A stretch of 64,000 nt of DNA from Cavia porcellus (lineage: Eukaryota; Chordata; Mammalia; Rodentia; Caviidae): assembly GCF_034190915.1 (NCBI RefSeq), contig NW_026947503.1, positions 18,570,532 to 18,634,531 of the forward strand, given 5' to 3'. Under the pieces are notes generated by a model. That model was not told where the DNA came from. It saw only the letters and a program-made list of their open reading frames with translations, and made no database searches. Of the stretch, positions 49,406-60,376 are shown one piece after another. The position numbers were made by a program, and so were the translations under genes. How positions within the stretch are numbered: position 1 is the first letter of the stretch; every line of letters starts with the position of its first letter.

Positions 49406-50511
49406 TCATTTCACTTTCTGCTCCAAAAATTGTGGCCTTTCTGCCACTGTTTCTGCAATCTTAGTATTTTTCTTTTTCAGAATATCCTGCAGTATTGTCT
49501 GTAGAGTTGAATTGGTGGTTGTAAATTCCCCTAGTTCCTCATTATCCTGGAAGCACTTGTTTTTCCATCAATTTCTAGGGACACTTGTGCAGGATATATC
49601 AATCTTAGCTGGAGGTTATTATCTTTCAAAGCTTGAATTATTTCCCCCCACACTCTTCATGATTTGATGGTTTGTGCTGAGAAGTCTGCTGTAATTCTGA
49701 TGGGTGGTCCCTTGTAAGTGATCTGTTTCTTGTCTCTGACGGCTTTTTATATTCTGTTTTTATGTTGGATTTCTGGAATTTTGATTATTATATGCCTGGG
49801 TGTAGCTCTGTTTGGTTTGTTGGTGACTGGGGTCCTGTATGCCTCATACATCTGAGTATCTTTACCATTTGCTAAATTAGGGAAATTCTCTTGGACTATT
49901 TCTGTGAATAGCTTTTGTAGTCCATTTATTTGTGTCCTTACTTCTTCTTTTATGTTCTTAATTCTTAAGTTATAGATCCTCTTATCATGTTCTAGCCTTT
50001 GTATTGTTTCTGTTTTCTTTTTGTTGTTGTTGTTGTTGTTGTTTTTAAGAAGTTTTTCATTTCATGCTCCCATATTACAAATCTCCAGTTCAGATAATCT
50101 ATCCTTAGTTTCTTTCAAGCTGTTATGCCAGTTTTCGATACGGTTTTTAATTTCCTGGTAATCTCTTTGAACCTGCTTCATGTATTCTATGTTTTCTCTA
50201 TTTTCTCCATCAAACAATTCTCCCCTTTTTTTCTGTTCTTCCATTCCACCATCTGTTTTTTCTTGGATGGTGCTTAACATTTGTCTAACTATTCTACTTA
50301 TATCTTTCTTTACTTTATTAAATAATTCACTTTTGAACTAATCTATGAGGCTCCGGAGATATTGCTCTATGTCTATTGGTGCCATGTCTGATATGGCATG
50401 TTTTCTGTCCTCATTCTCCTTTGCATTTACTTTTCCTAGATCAGCGTTCTCAGGATTGGGGACTGAGGACCCTTTCTTGCTCTCTCTTCTCATACTTTTT
50501 GTTCCTTCCAT
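49406..50511 (-). pseudogene. L1/HAL1 ORF1 pseudogene
   Basis: ORF1p is the L1 RNA-binding, trimeric nucleic-acid chaperone. Reading from a likely ATG at 50511, the frame gives a charged N-terminus. Around 50280-50062 there is a coiled-coil-like segment rich in E, K and Q (IQEKTDGGMEEQKKRG...LKETKDRLSELE). The conserved C-terminal domain follows, with NFPNLA, TPRHIIIKIP, an ITADFSAQT motif like the family's LTADxSAET, and an LRLIYPAQVSLEI-like stretch before a terminal LQTILQDIL. Breaks: in-frame stops at 50338-50340 (TAG) and 50062 (TGA), two more in the C-terminal domain, and one frameshift near 49540. A run of AAC codons (50022-50043) is a microsatellite inside the gene. Length is about 368 codons, close to the usual L1 ORF1 size. 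The minus frames listed within it are its pieces. Confidence 0.88.
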
Positions 50512-51256
50512 ACAAGCATATATAAGAAGCCCAGTTTTTTCTTTGTGGGTTACAGTTTGTTTGAATCTGCCAGGAGGTGTTCCCGCCAATTGCAGTGTAC
50601 AATGGAGACACAGACCTAGGCAGCCTCTGCTGGGCCCACCCCTCCAAGTCAACCTACTGCAGGCTTCACTGCTAGTGTGCACTGCCAGGTGCTGAGACCT
50701 GGTTTGGGCTATCCTACTGGGTCTTAGTCCGTGGTGTCACCCAGTCTGAGCGCTACCCACCAATCCTGCTTGAGAGGGGAATATGCGACTAAAGTAACTG
50801 CAGCATCCTGTTCCCGCTTATCTGCTCAGTCCCAAAATGTCCTTTGTTGAAGCCTCCTACTCTATAGGAGGGTCCCCGTTCCTCTCATTCACCACAGGTC
50901 GATCCAGGGCTCCCTGCCAGTCCTGCTCTCAATTCCGTTTGCTGATTCCCACTCTCAAAGCTTTCACGTCTCTCTCCCTGCTGTGCCAATTCAGATGCAA
51001 CAGCAGCAGCAGGAAATTCAAATTGTGGCTTCCAGAGGCGCGGGTTCCAGTTTACATGCTGAGATTTTATCTGTTCCGGTTATAGCACTGGGATTGCATT
51101 TCCAGTTGGTTTCTCTCAATTTAGTTCATTTTTGGGTCAGCAGGGTATATCTCCTTGCTTAGGACTCCTCACACCACACCATTCTTGGATTTTAAGCTGG
51201 CTATCTCAGAGAGCTTCCGCAGCTACTGTTATCTGTCTGCCATATTCTCCCGGAAG
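50512..51256 (-). promoter_or_regulatory. L1-like 5' UTR / internal promoter region
   Basis: 745 bp, clearly GC-richer than its surroundings, upstream of ORF1. It begins CTTCCGGGAGAATATGGCAG, where the ATGGC word resembles the YY1 site at the start of many L1 promoters. Open frames on both strands here have no known domain. The promoter role is inferred from position. Confidence 0.65.
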
Positions 51257-51400
51257 TCTTCTCTTGACTTTTAATAAATATAGCTGGTTTCCCTCTACCA
51301 TGGGATGCTCATTTGCAGTTCTTTGATAGGGTACACAAGACCCTGGAATCTGTCTGTCCAACCTATCATGCAATGTCAGTAGATCAGTAAGTCTTCTTGA
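51257..51400 (+). mobile_element. LTR-like repeat, right part
   Basis: Begins with the right copy of the target-site duplication (51257-51272) followed by aataaatatag. The words agttctttg and gtacacaagaccctgg match the unsplit copy near 54338-54375. With 47770-48048 it forms one older repeat. Confidence 0.6.
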
Positions 51401-52285
51401 CAAAATGTTCTATAGCAAGGTTGTAGTACAGAAATCCACCACTCTCATACATGTGATTAAAGCCATTACAGGTAAGGAAGCTTTAGACCTGCCTCTGAAA
51501 AAGTCTACCTTTACCTGCAGGGATTACATGGCCCTGTATCCAGATATAGATGTTACTCTTTTTAACAAAATGGAAACTAAACTTTGTATAAATAACTACT
51601 AAAGTACCTGTGTTTTAAAAAATGGAAAAAAAAAAAGTTGTTTCCCTTGTTGACTCAAATAATTGAATTTCTAGGAAGCATGAAAAGATTCTTTTCTAAA
51701 AAAATTCTTGTTAAAATTGTTTGTTAGTCACATCACTAGTATCTAGTAGAGATAACCTAAAGGACATTTAACTACTAATGTCTCTTGGTTAACTGAACTC
51801 TATATTCTGTCATATTAATCATATATGAATTGCTGTGATAAACGCATCTCAAATCTCAGTAGCTTAAAATATATTTTTCTTCATATATATCAAAGTCCCT
51901 TAAATATTAAGGTTGGCTTTCCTTAGATTTCTCATTCCATGTCTTAGTTATTTTCTATGTACCTGCAGTACATAGATGTCTCCATAAAAGTTGGAAATGT
52001 AGTCCAGTTTCATACCAAGAATAAGGAAACAGAAGACACTGTTGATTAGTAGGGGACACTATCATATTTTTTAGTGAAAGGATTTAACAAAAGGTCTTAT
52101 ACTGTTGGAGCACAATTATAATGTAACAATACATTTATAAAATAGAAATTATAGAAAATTTTATTTCTATTATAAAATAGAAAATTTATGTTATGCTACA
52201 AATTAAAGAGTAATTAGAGATCTCTTACCACATTTCTGCTGTTTCTTCTGAATTGGACTTGATAGTTTCTAAAGCCCAGTTGCAC
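51401..52285. other. Non-coding DNA
   Basis: A 65-codon plus frame at 51405-51602 shows no domain I recognise. An AT hairpin-like stretch lies at about 52135-52190. Nothing definite. Confidence 0.4.
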
Positions 52286-52289
52286 ACCT

Positions 52290-52680
52290 CTAATACACTG
52301 AGTCAGAGTAATTGTCTATACCTTGCAGCACCCTGGATTAGTCAAGGACAGCTTTAACTATGCTCATCGTGTAAGGGTCCCTCCCTTGTTCCTGGAACAT
52401 CTCTATATTATGATAAACAATTTCTTTCTTTTAACAAATCTGTTCAAGACTAGCCTGCTTGTCAATACATGACTCAATGCATGTAACTGATTATGTAATG
52501 TTTTGTTACTTGCTTTGTACTTCCAACTTCTAAGTGCTGTATAAACTAAAACTTTATAAATGCAGTGTTGTTGCCTTTGGGAATAATCCCACAACAGCCC
52601 ACTGGTGTAAACATTAAAAGCTGCCTTCTTATCTCTTTAGTGCAAAGAGTCTTCCTTTTGGTTTGACTTGAGAAATTTCT
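52290..52680 (+). mobile_element. Possible ERV LTR
   Basis: Order of features like a retroviral LTR: a tgctgtataaactaaaactt TATA-like part, gcctttgggaataatcccac, cattaaaagctgcc and a ttggtttgacttg end. Ends and family not determined. Confidence 0.35.
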
Positions 52681-52977
52681 TGCAAAAATATTGCTACTGT
52701 TTTTAGTGAAAACATTTTCTCAGCCATATGACTTGTCCTTCATGGTCAGTTTTAGGTAATTTCATTGTAGTACACAATTTAAAAGGTGTATTTCTGATCC
52801 TTTCTGTGGCTGTTAGTGAAGACATCAGACATTGTTTTTCAACTCACGGTTTCAAAATCAAATTGAATTAGTATGTCTGATTATGTTACACTTCAATCAG
52901 GTTGTTTTTTGAAAAGCACTCAAAACATGAAGAAAGATCAATAATAATGAAATTTTTCTAAAAAACAATTATGGAAT

Positions 52978-53260
52978 TTTTTTTTGCTTTTTTTCTAATT
53001 TTAAAGACAATAAAATCCAACAAAACAAAACAGAATAAAGTGAATCAAATCAAAACAGTGAAATTTCTGCGGAACTTTAAAGTGAAATAGTAAAAAATCA
53101 TCAGATGCTACTAGAGTATATCTTCTTATCTTCACAATAGTTGTTCATCCCATTAAACATAAGGAAATCAAAACAAGCAAAAGATGGAATAAAGCAAAGC
53201 AACACACTAGAACAAAAAAGAAACAAAAACAAAAACACACAAAAAAACCCCCCAAAAAAA
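52978..53260 (-). mobile_element. Copy of the ~150-bp-unit retroposon, minus strand
   Basis: A left T-run (A-tail), then the complement of ttttattgtctttaaaatta and two diverged units (aaaacagaataaagtgaatc near 53026; aaatcaaaacaagcaaaa near 53164). Its 3' end, reverse of gcttttttt, matches the ...aaagcaaaaa ends of 33838 and 46410. Confidence 0.7.
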
Positions 53261-54044
53261 CCAGAAAGAACAACATTGGCCTTCAAAAATAAGACAGAAA
53301 AAAATCCCTCATATTTGCTATTTTTCAGACTATTATCCTCTCAAAAGATGCTCAGAACACTGGATCCCGGCCTGCAAAGTCAACCAAACAACACAAGCAT
53401 TCAGTTTCTTTTTGTGCCTCAGTTGCTATAAATTCAGTTTGTCCTCTGTAGGGGGGTGAAGGCTGGTCTTCATTGTCATCAGCCTATGCTGGTAGGCTCA
53501 CAGGAATCATTATCAGGCTTCTCTTCCAGGGCCCTGCATGGCTTGCTTGTGTGGCTTACCAGAAGCAATAATTGGCTTCTTCTTTGTGATAGACTTCTCC
53601 AGCACCCAGCATGGCTTCTATTTATGGATATTTAGTAAAATATGTGTTATATCCAATTCTACTTTCTATAAACCTGTGTAATAAAATAATCTCTGAGGAA
53701 TTTATTTAATAGATCATTATCAAAAATTATAGTCAGTAAAGGTATAGTTAAAGTTTTAGACTCACAGGGTGAGAATTATGTCTGAATTCATAAATACTAG
53801 TAGGAGCAGCATAGTTGGGGTTAGAAGATGGCTCTCTTTCTCTCATGTGAAATTGGATAACACCCCAGGGTCAATTTTTCTTTGGATGTTCTAACAGAAC
53901 CGGAAAACAAAATAACAATGATCAAGAAATCCCTAAGGCTCCAGGCTAGAGTACATGGGTTAGATCTTATGTCCTGACCTGCAGGACCTCCTCCAAAACC
54001 CTTCAGCCTCATTAAAACCTCATAAATATGCACTATCTTCTAAA
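53261..54044. other. Non-coding DNA
   Basis: Homopolymer C/A-rich part at 53236-53260, then unassigned sequence. No supported gene. Confidence 0.4.
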
Positions 54045-54412
54045 TATATATAATTTTTATGGATATTAAGAACTGGGACAGGTCTATGCGCTGGAAGCCC
54101 CTGAGATGACTCAGCTTTCTGCCAATTATTTCTGACAGTCAGCTTCTGAAACCTAATAGAGGCACCCAATCTGAAGCACACATCTTTAAAATCTGAAAGC
54201 CTGATTCAGCTGTGTGTTGTGCTTTACATGTTCATATCATCAGTGCTCCACTTTTCTGTTCATGTCATCTGAGCACAACTTCCCAATATCTTCAATAAGT
54301 TTTACCATTTTTCTTTTATTATCGAATCTATTTCTACAGTTCTTTGCTTATTGTACACAAGAGCCTAAAATCTGTTGCATACATAATGTGACATCAATGC
54401 TCTAAGTGATTG
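54045..54412 (+). mobile_element. LTR-like repeat, unsplit copy
   Basis: A paralogue of the repeat at 47770-48048 plus 51257-51400, without the 3.2-kb insertion. It shows the empty-site arrangement: gagcacaacttcccaatatc, ttcaataagtttta and later gtacacaagagcc are contiguous. Family unknown. Confidence 0.6.
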
Positions 54413-54699
54413 TGATCATTTTGTAGTAATTTTGTTTAGTTGTTATGAGTAGGCAGTCAGATGGACATGATGATAGCGACAGCTTCAGGTGCAAGAAAAT
54501 GAAATAATTTAGCCAGTGTAGGAGCAGATGTAAGCCACTAAATCAGGATTAGATTTGCAAAGGTAAACACAAGAACAAAGAGTGAAAGGTTGGAATGAGA
54601 ATAGAGAGATAAGGACTTTTCTATTCAGGAAGAAGATCCTATCCAGGATATGCTAAATTAGACTTTAATAGCTGCTCTCTATCTCTGGATTACACTTAG
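54413..54699. other. Non-coding DNA
   Basis: Nothing definite seen. Confidence 0.4.
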
Positions 54700-54985
54700 A
54701 CTCAACAAAACATTATAGATGAGAAATTGCTTTTCTGAGCCCTGGAATTTTTCTACTTTGAAACAAGTACCTCCCCTTTCCCATGTATTCTACCTATAAG
54801 AAAAAGATAAAAATTCCTGATTGGAGTTTGCATTCTGAAGTCCCTTAAACCAATATCACATATATTCTCTTATTGTAATTTCCAATAAAACCCATAACTG
54901 CCTCCTTGGTTCATGACATCATCATTTGTAATTTGTGCAAATTCAAGGTCACGTCCTATGGAGATTTGGTAACAATCTGAGGACA
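54700..54985 (+). mobile_element. Possible class I ERV LTR end and leader
   Basis: A ccaataaaacccataactgc polyadenylation-type stretch is followed by ccttggttcatgac and later cctatggagatttggtaaca, reminiscent of gammaretroviral R-U5 and leader. Too diverged to be firm. Confidence 0.35.
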
Positions 54986-56105
54986 GCTAAAGAGAAAGAG
55001 AACTCTAAAATTATTCTCAGCAAAAGAAGATGGAGAAAGCTTTTCCTCACTAGTCATGGTTTCTAACTGAAACCTGTATGTTCCAGTGCTGTCTCCTATG
55101 AATTACACTCTATGTATCATTCGATGGCAAAACTAGGGCATGTGAGCTGCAGTGGACACCCAAAGCCTTTCTGTCCACATATGAGCCAAGTTTCCCTAGC
55201 AGCTGAACATGGACTAATGTTTTCAGAATCTCCTGGATATGCCAAAATGTTTTCAGGTAGCTTCTTCTAAAATTGGGTCACCAACTAAATGTTACTGGGT
55301 TTTATGTGGCTCTTCTATCCTTCTGGAGTTAGATTCCAAGTTCTTCTCATCTTGTATTGAATGAAATGAAGAAAAACCAGTGACAAAGTTTATTTGAAAA
55401 AGTAAAAGTAAGGAGAAAGGAAAGCAAGCTTGGTAAAATAAAACAAGATAAAAGAACACCATAGAGAAAGAAATGTGGGCTATTCACCATATGAATCTCT
55501 TCTTGGCATTTGCATGTTTTTTTATTGTCCAAAGTTTAAGGAAATTCATGGGAATTTCTACATATGGGTTCTGAGAGATGATGCTAGTATCCCAAACTTC
55601 AAGATGATGTAGGTCTAAACCATCCTATTGAAAACTTACTCAAGTTCTTGGAAGAAGTCCCTTTGCAGGAGTTTAGAAATTATTCTGCACATGTATTCTG
55701 GACTCTTGTAACTAACAGGTCATACCTACTTCTTTAACCAGCTTTTCCATGCCTTTTATATGTCAATAACATTTTTTCTAAACTGAAACCTCAGTATTGG
55801 CTTTAATGGTGTGTTAGCATTTGGCAATAAAAAGTGGGTTTTAGGTTGTAGCTTGAACACTCAATTTCTAAAAGGTTCACTATCAGTGTTCTACATCAAT
55901 AAGTAGGCTAAGACAGTGAGCAGAATGAGATGGATGTGTTGTGTCCTGAAACACAGTCAGGGATAACCATAGGGATGGGGACAGGCAAAAGTCTTGTCCC
56001 TTATCTACTACTCATTAAAAATATAATTTGTATTTTCTTTAGGCTATATTGTGATATTTTTGCTATAAACAATGACTCTCCACTTGTACATGCATATATC
56101 CAGTA
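54986..56105. other. Non-coding DNA
   Basis: No supported gene or nameable repeat. Confidence 0.4.
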
Positions 56106-56462
56106 GTTAACTGTCATGGCTTGTGTCTGTGACCCCCAGGCCTCATGCATTTGCATTATGCATTTGTGGTTGGATCATTGTCTAGAGCTTGGATTGATGA
56201 TGTCAGTACTACACAAAGAGATGGAACCAGTATACAATGTAATGGCAGAATGAAGGCAGGCAAGTCTTTCTGTTTTGCCAGTTTCTGGATTGCTATTTTG
56301 CAGCTGCCATGAAATGAGGACCTGCCATGCAACCCTACCTGGGAGCTAACTGAGTATGGAATGAAAACTCCAAAATCGGTAAGAAATAAACCTTTCCGTC
56401 CCAACTTTGGTTATCAGGTATTTTTTCTCAACATGTAAAAAAGTAGCTAGGACAGTAACAAC
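56106..56462 (+). mobile_element. MaLR LTR (ORR1/MT-like)
   Basis: gtcatggcttgtgtctgtga start, ccaggcctcatgcattt, ttgcagctgccatgaaatga, gaaataaacctttccgtccc (AATAAA) and a terminal gtagctaggacag match a MaLR LTR. Confidence 0.7.
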
Positions 56463-57234
56463 AAAAAAAAATTTTGAACATCTTGAATCCCTTGTCACCT
56501 TAATCTTTAGGTCAAATCCCTTCTCAGCTCTGCTCATTTAAGAGGTGTCTGTCTAAAAGTTAACAAAACAAGATTTATTATCCCTCACTTTACATAATCT
56601 CAGGCCCTTCAAAATTGAGAATGTCAGTATGGGGAAATTTCTTTTCTGTGATCACCTGGATTCCAGGTAAGTTGGAGTCCTACCTCATGTAGACCATCAC
56701 AGATAGACATAATCTTTTCTAGAAAAGAAGCCATTCTTCAGCCATAAGTATTCCAAAACATGACACCAATGCATAATGATCAATGAGACCGCATCCCACC
56801 AGTTAATCTTTGTAAACTCACCTTCTGTCTTCAGATCAGTCATTCTAAAGTCCTGCATCAGAATATGCCCTGTCCAGGTATCTAAGCTGGAGTCTTTGTC
56901 TATCTTCATATTATAGACAGCAAAATGAGATAAGTTGAAAATGACTGGGGTCTCAGAGAAGTCAATGAAAGGGGGTCACATCAGAAGTATGGCTGGAGGT
57001 GTGGCTAAAAAAAGCCAAGCTCAATATAAAGATGCAAAGGGCTAGTCTACATGTCTGTCAGGAAATAAATGGTGACTTGGAGTTATACTATAATTAGCAC
57101 CTCTTGGTAAGGAAGCTGAGATAAATACCAGTTGCCTAAATATGTGACCATAGCACTGAATTCAACCTCCTTATATTGGACTAACGTTAGCTAAGCAGCT
57201 ATACTTGTAATCCTATAGGTTGATGGCAGTTAAA
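56463..57234. other. Unassigned DNA, possibly part of an ERV
   Basis: Lies directly upstream of an LTR-like end and may belong to it, but I cannot align it with a known part. Confidence 0.35.
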
Positions 57235-57420
57235 TACACATTGTATCCAAATTGTGCTGCTGTATAAATTAACCCTGACAAAAGGACTTGGTGACAACCC
57301 ATTTTGGGTTCCCCCTCATCTCAGGAGCTATCTCTCAATAAATCCTTTCTACTCTTAAACTCTGCTGTTCCTTAGAATTCATTCTTTGGTTTTGAGGGAC
57401 ATGAGCATATCTGACATCGG
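57235..57420 (+). mobile_element. ERV LTR 3' part (class I-like)
   Basis: tgctgtataaattaaccctg TATA-like part, gggttccccctcatctcag, ctctcaataaatcctttcta (AATAAA) and ctcttaaactctgctgttcc resemble R-U5 of class I ERV LTRs. Confidence 0.5.
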
Positions 57421-57989
57421 CAAATGGGAGTTATATTTCCCCATATCACACTGTATATCTTTCCAATTAAAGCTTTTTCTTGTAGATTTGTGCTTTAGTT
57501 TTAATTTATATTTCTACCAAAGCAAGGTTCCACACTAGCCAGAGAGAGCTTTTTCCTGTATCCAATATCATAACTGCTTACCGAAAGGGCTTAATGCTCT
57601 CAAATCGAGTGAACATCAGACAGATTTCTTCCCAGCACCCCATGATCATCCTTCTCCTAGATTTACTCTAGAAAGTCATGATACATTCTTTCCTTGAATA
57701 TTTGTGATATAAAATTTTTAGATGCTTTTTCTTGTTTTGTAACACTCAGGTTTCTACGAATCATCTCTTTGAAACGGGCTTATCAAGATTAGCTTCTGTG
57801 ATGTGCAGTCTCTTTGGAAAGAGACTAACATTAATGCACAGTAATAAGCAAGTACAAATGGTCTATGGACCTCTCCCCTCTGTCTCAGCTCATTAGAAGT
57901 CTTCAGGGTTTCATTTTGATAGAATTAAGCACAAACAGTTCTAACTGGAAAATCCTCTTTCCTTTGATGTGGTACATAGCCTACTGTAA
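57421..57989. other. Non-coding DNA
   Basis: Nothing definite seen. Confidence 0.4.
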
Positions 57990-58140
57990 GTTGTTCTTGT
58001 ATTTTCTGTTTTAAAAAATCTGCATATTTAAGGTGTACCATATGATATTTTCATACAATATATAGAGAATGATATGGCTACTAGAATCAAGAAACCACTA
58101 TGTGAACTAATCTTTTATCTAGTTACCCAAATAGTTATTT
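57990..58140 (+). mobile_element. Old L1M 3' UTR fragment
   Basis: The words aaggtgtaccatatgatatt, ttcatacaatatatagagaa, tgatatggctactagaatca and tatctagttaccc follow the order of L1M-type 3' UTRs. Confidence 0.65.
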
Positions 58141-58589
58141 TATCTGAAATGTCTTCACAAACACATGATAATCACAACAGTGTGGAACTGAGGAGGACAG
58201 ACAGAAGAGCGATAAGTAGAAATAAGACAAGGGAAATTATACTTTTAAGGAACACTGCACATTTAAGACACAGAAGTTATTCGAGCCTTTTTTTTTCCTT
58301 CTAGAAAACTCAACCCAACAAATTCTTAAGGGTCCTAAAGCTGCAATAAACATACAAGTTGGCTTTAGACACTTGTTACCTTCATGATCACACAAATATG
58401 CCCAGTTAAGGTCCATAATGTACTCTATATTGAGCTAGCACACTGCATTCCCTTTTAGTGCATACTTTTAAAATTCTGTATAAAAACTTCATTTTCTAGG
58501 ACAGAAGCCAGTGGATTGACAAGCTACCTTGTGGATAGGTTGAAGGTAGGTTTGTATCTCCTGCTTGGTGATCCTCCTTGGACCACAAC
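58141..58589. other. Non-coding DNA
   Basis: No supported gene. May include more of the old L1. Confidence 0.35.
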
Positions 58590-58651
58590 CATTGACAATA
58601 TGGGCATGAGAAACAGACAACTAGACCAACGGAACTAGGTGGAGAGACAAA

Positions 58652-58708
<57 letters not shown>

Positions 58709-58895
58709 ATAAATTAATAATGAAAAAACCATGAAAAGGAAATTATGAGGAAACTAGTTACTTCAATAAATGGTGCCAAAAAAGTGGATTTCCAACTGCA
58801 AAAAGGTAAATTTAGGCTCTTGTTTCATACCATACATGAAAAATCAACTGAGATGTTTATAAAATTCTATACAAAAAACTTACACGTTCAACTTT
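58590..58895 (+). mobile_element. L1 ORF2 fragment interrupted by a TA microsatellite
   Basis: gaaacagacaactagaccaa with cggaactaggtggagagaca, then (after the TA run) ttcaataaatggtgccaaaa, agtggatttccaactgcaa and aaaaatcaactgagatg match the ORF2 segment normally reading as cagacacatagaccaatgga ... aatggtgctgggataactgg. Frame is broken. Confidence 0.75.
58655..58698. repeat. (TA)n microsatellite
   Basis: About 22 TA repeats inside the L1 ORF2 fragment. Confidence 0.97.
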
Positions 58896-58913
58896 GTCAA
58901 GTGAACTGTTTTT

Positions 58914-59013
58914 AAAATGCAGAACTCTTCACAGATTTGTGGCTCATCTTTGTGCGGGAATCATAGTAATCTTTTCTGTTTTGTGTTTTAGTACATGCTA
59001 CCAAAATGAGCAC
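58914..59013 (-). pseudogene. U6 snRNA pseudogene
   Basis: Read on the minus strand, a ~100-nt copy of spliceosomal U6 from gtgctcattttggtagcatg to the 3' end. Still visible: the gcagcacatatactaaaa-like start (now gtagcatgtactaaaaca), an agaaaagattactatg part matching the AGAGAAGATTAGCATGG core, cgcacaaagatgagccac matching GCGCAAGGATGACACGC, and aatctgtgaagagttc. Many substitutions, including in the ACAGAGA region, rule out function. A possible short target-site duplication is tgtcaagtg (left) / tgtcaaatg (right), as for L1-mobilised snRNA copies. Confidence 0.9.
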
Positions 59014-60292
59014 TGTCAAATGTTTGCCTCCTAAATATACATCTATCATTTTGTTATTTATTTACCTATCATTGTCTGGTATGCTTCTAGTTACTTATTG
59101 GCACAAGCTTAAAAGACTTTTACAGCTTTAGGAGCAACTGTAATTGACCTAGAAGCATGTTTTATACTTCACTGAATTAACTATTTTTTTCCTATTGATA
59201 ATTTTTAAAATTTCTTTTCCATGCAACTATTAGAGATATGAGGAACAAGAAACTTATTTGGAAGTGATTTTTCAGATTTCCTTCAAAGGTATAAAATGAA
59301 GCTCTCCAAAATCAACAAAGAAGAAAAAAGACAGAATGTATTGAAGGAATAAAAGGAAATATAGTACAAAAGTTAAAAGGTGGTACAATGGAGTGCAGTA
59401 TGTATTGGTGGAGGAGCATATTTGTTACTAAAATGCATCAGTATAATTCCCATTGCTATCAAATTGGACAACATAGATACAGTTCGTTAAGAGATTTACT
59501 AACGTTTATAGAGCATAATTTAAGAACACTGAAAGAGAAGGTTAAAATAGCAACTAAGAATTAAGTTTATTTACCTGATTAGAAGATAAAACAATGTTAG
59601 ATGAGTATTTCCTCTTAGCTACCTTGGATATTCATGAGTTTAATTTTCTATGTATATATTGTACAAGAAAAGAATGTAATTTCTTCAAACCTACTGAAAG
59701 TAGGCTGTGCATTTCACAGAGAGAACATGAAGAAAGCTGAGGAGTTATCCAAAATGAGCCAATTACTGTTCCTAAATCCTTTGGGTGTTCCCCAAAGAAT
59801 TTTCTTGGCAGGAGCTCTTCTTACTGTTTTTATTTAATAGATAACAATTCTGATAACTGTAAATTGACAAGCAAGCAGACAGCATGTTGTAGGCTTGTGT
59901 TTTTGTAGGGCTATTAAATCACTTCTGGTCTTTTGGTTATTGCAGATTTGTTTGTGCAAGGAGATTGCTTGTGAATTGAAGCCTGAGCTTTGTGCACATG
60001 CAAATTATTTGGTTCCCAGGTGTGAGTATTAACTGAGCATGCAGACTTAATTACTTACAATGTTAGAAACTTCAGACTAGGAACTCAGTGGGTTGAAATC
60101 GCATTTAATTTATGCAAAGCATAAAAAGTGCTACACCTGTGCTTTGTTTCTGCTATATCTAATGGCTAACATTTTTTAATTGGCAAGATTTAGTTTTAAA
60201 ATGTTAACATTCTCTTTTTGATATGTAAACCTCTAATATATATGATATCATATGCTATAACCATTCACACATGTTTTGAATTTCTACTTTAT
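59014..60292. other. Non-coding DNA, with a complex segment at 59880-60150
   Basis: No gene. The part 59880-60150 contains ATGCAAAT (octamer), a cacctgt E-box and several TAATTA-like words in a non-repetitive context. It is a weak candidate for a conserved regulatory element. Confidence 0.3.
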
Positions 60293-60293
60293 T

Positions 60294-60376
60294 GGGCTGG
60301 ACATATAGCTCAGTGGCACAGTGCCTACCTGGTAAGTATGTAGTACTGAGTTCAATTCCTAATATCAAAAAAGAGA
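60294..60376 (+). mobile_element. ID SINE
   Basis: gggctggacatatagctcag, tggcacagtgcctacctggt, gtactgagttcaattcctaa, then an A-rich tail. Diverged but complete. Confidence 0.88.

Larger units (their letters stand above)
48049..51256 (-). mobile_element. Full-length HAL1-like (half-L1) retroposon
   Basis: A 3.2-kb minus-strand insertion bounded by an exact 16-bp target-site duplication. From its 5' end (51256): CTTCCGGGAGAATATGGCAG, an L1-style start with an ATGGC (YY1-like) word. A GC-richer 5' UTR runs to about 50512, then a decayed ORF1 (50511-49406). A tandem array of ~150-bp units (about 49340-48416) follows, then an A-run (T at 48398-48415) and an L1-type 3' end (48397-48049). No ORF2 sequence is present. 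Known HAL1 elements are L1 derivatives with ORF1 but without ORF2, and this fits that architecture. It interrupts an older LTR-like repeat whose intact relative is at 54045-54412. It presumably used L1 enzymes in trans. Confidence 0.85.

Noticed and set aside
49990..50045. Apparent GTT/AAC trinucleotide repeat as an independent element
   Set aside because: It lies in frame inside the ORF1 pseudogene and is best seen as a microsatellite expansion within it.
50345..50695. 116-codon plus-strand frame
   Set aside because: It lies antisense to L1/HAL1 ORF1 and its 5' UTR; a shadow frame.
53101..53286. Hydrophobic 61-codon minus-strand frame
   Set aside because: Translation of the A/C-rich stretch and a copy of the ~150-bp-unit retroposon; low complexity rather than a membrane protein.
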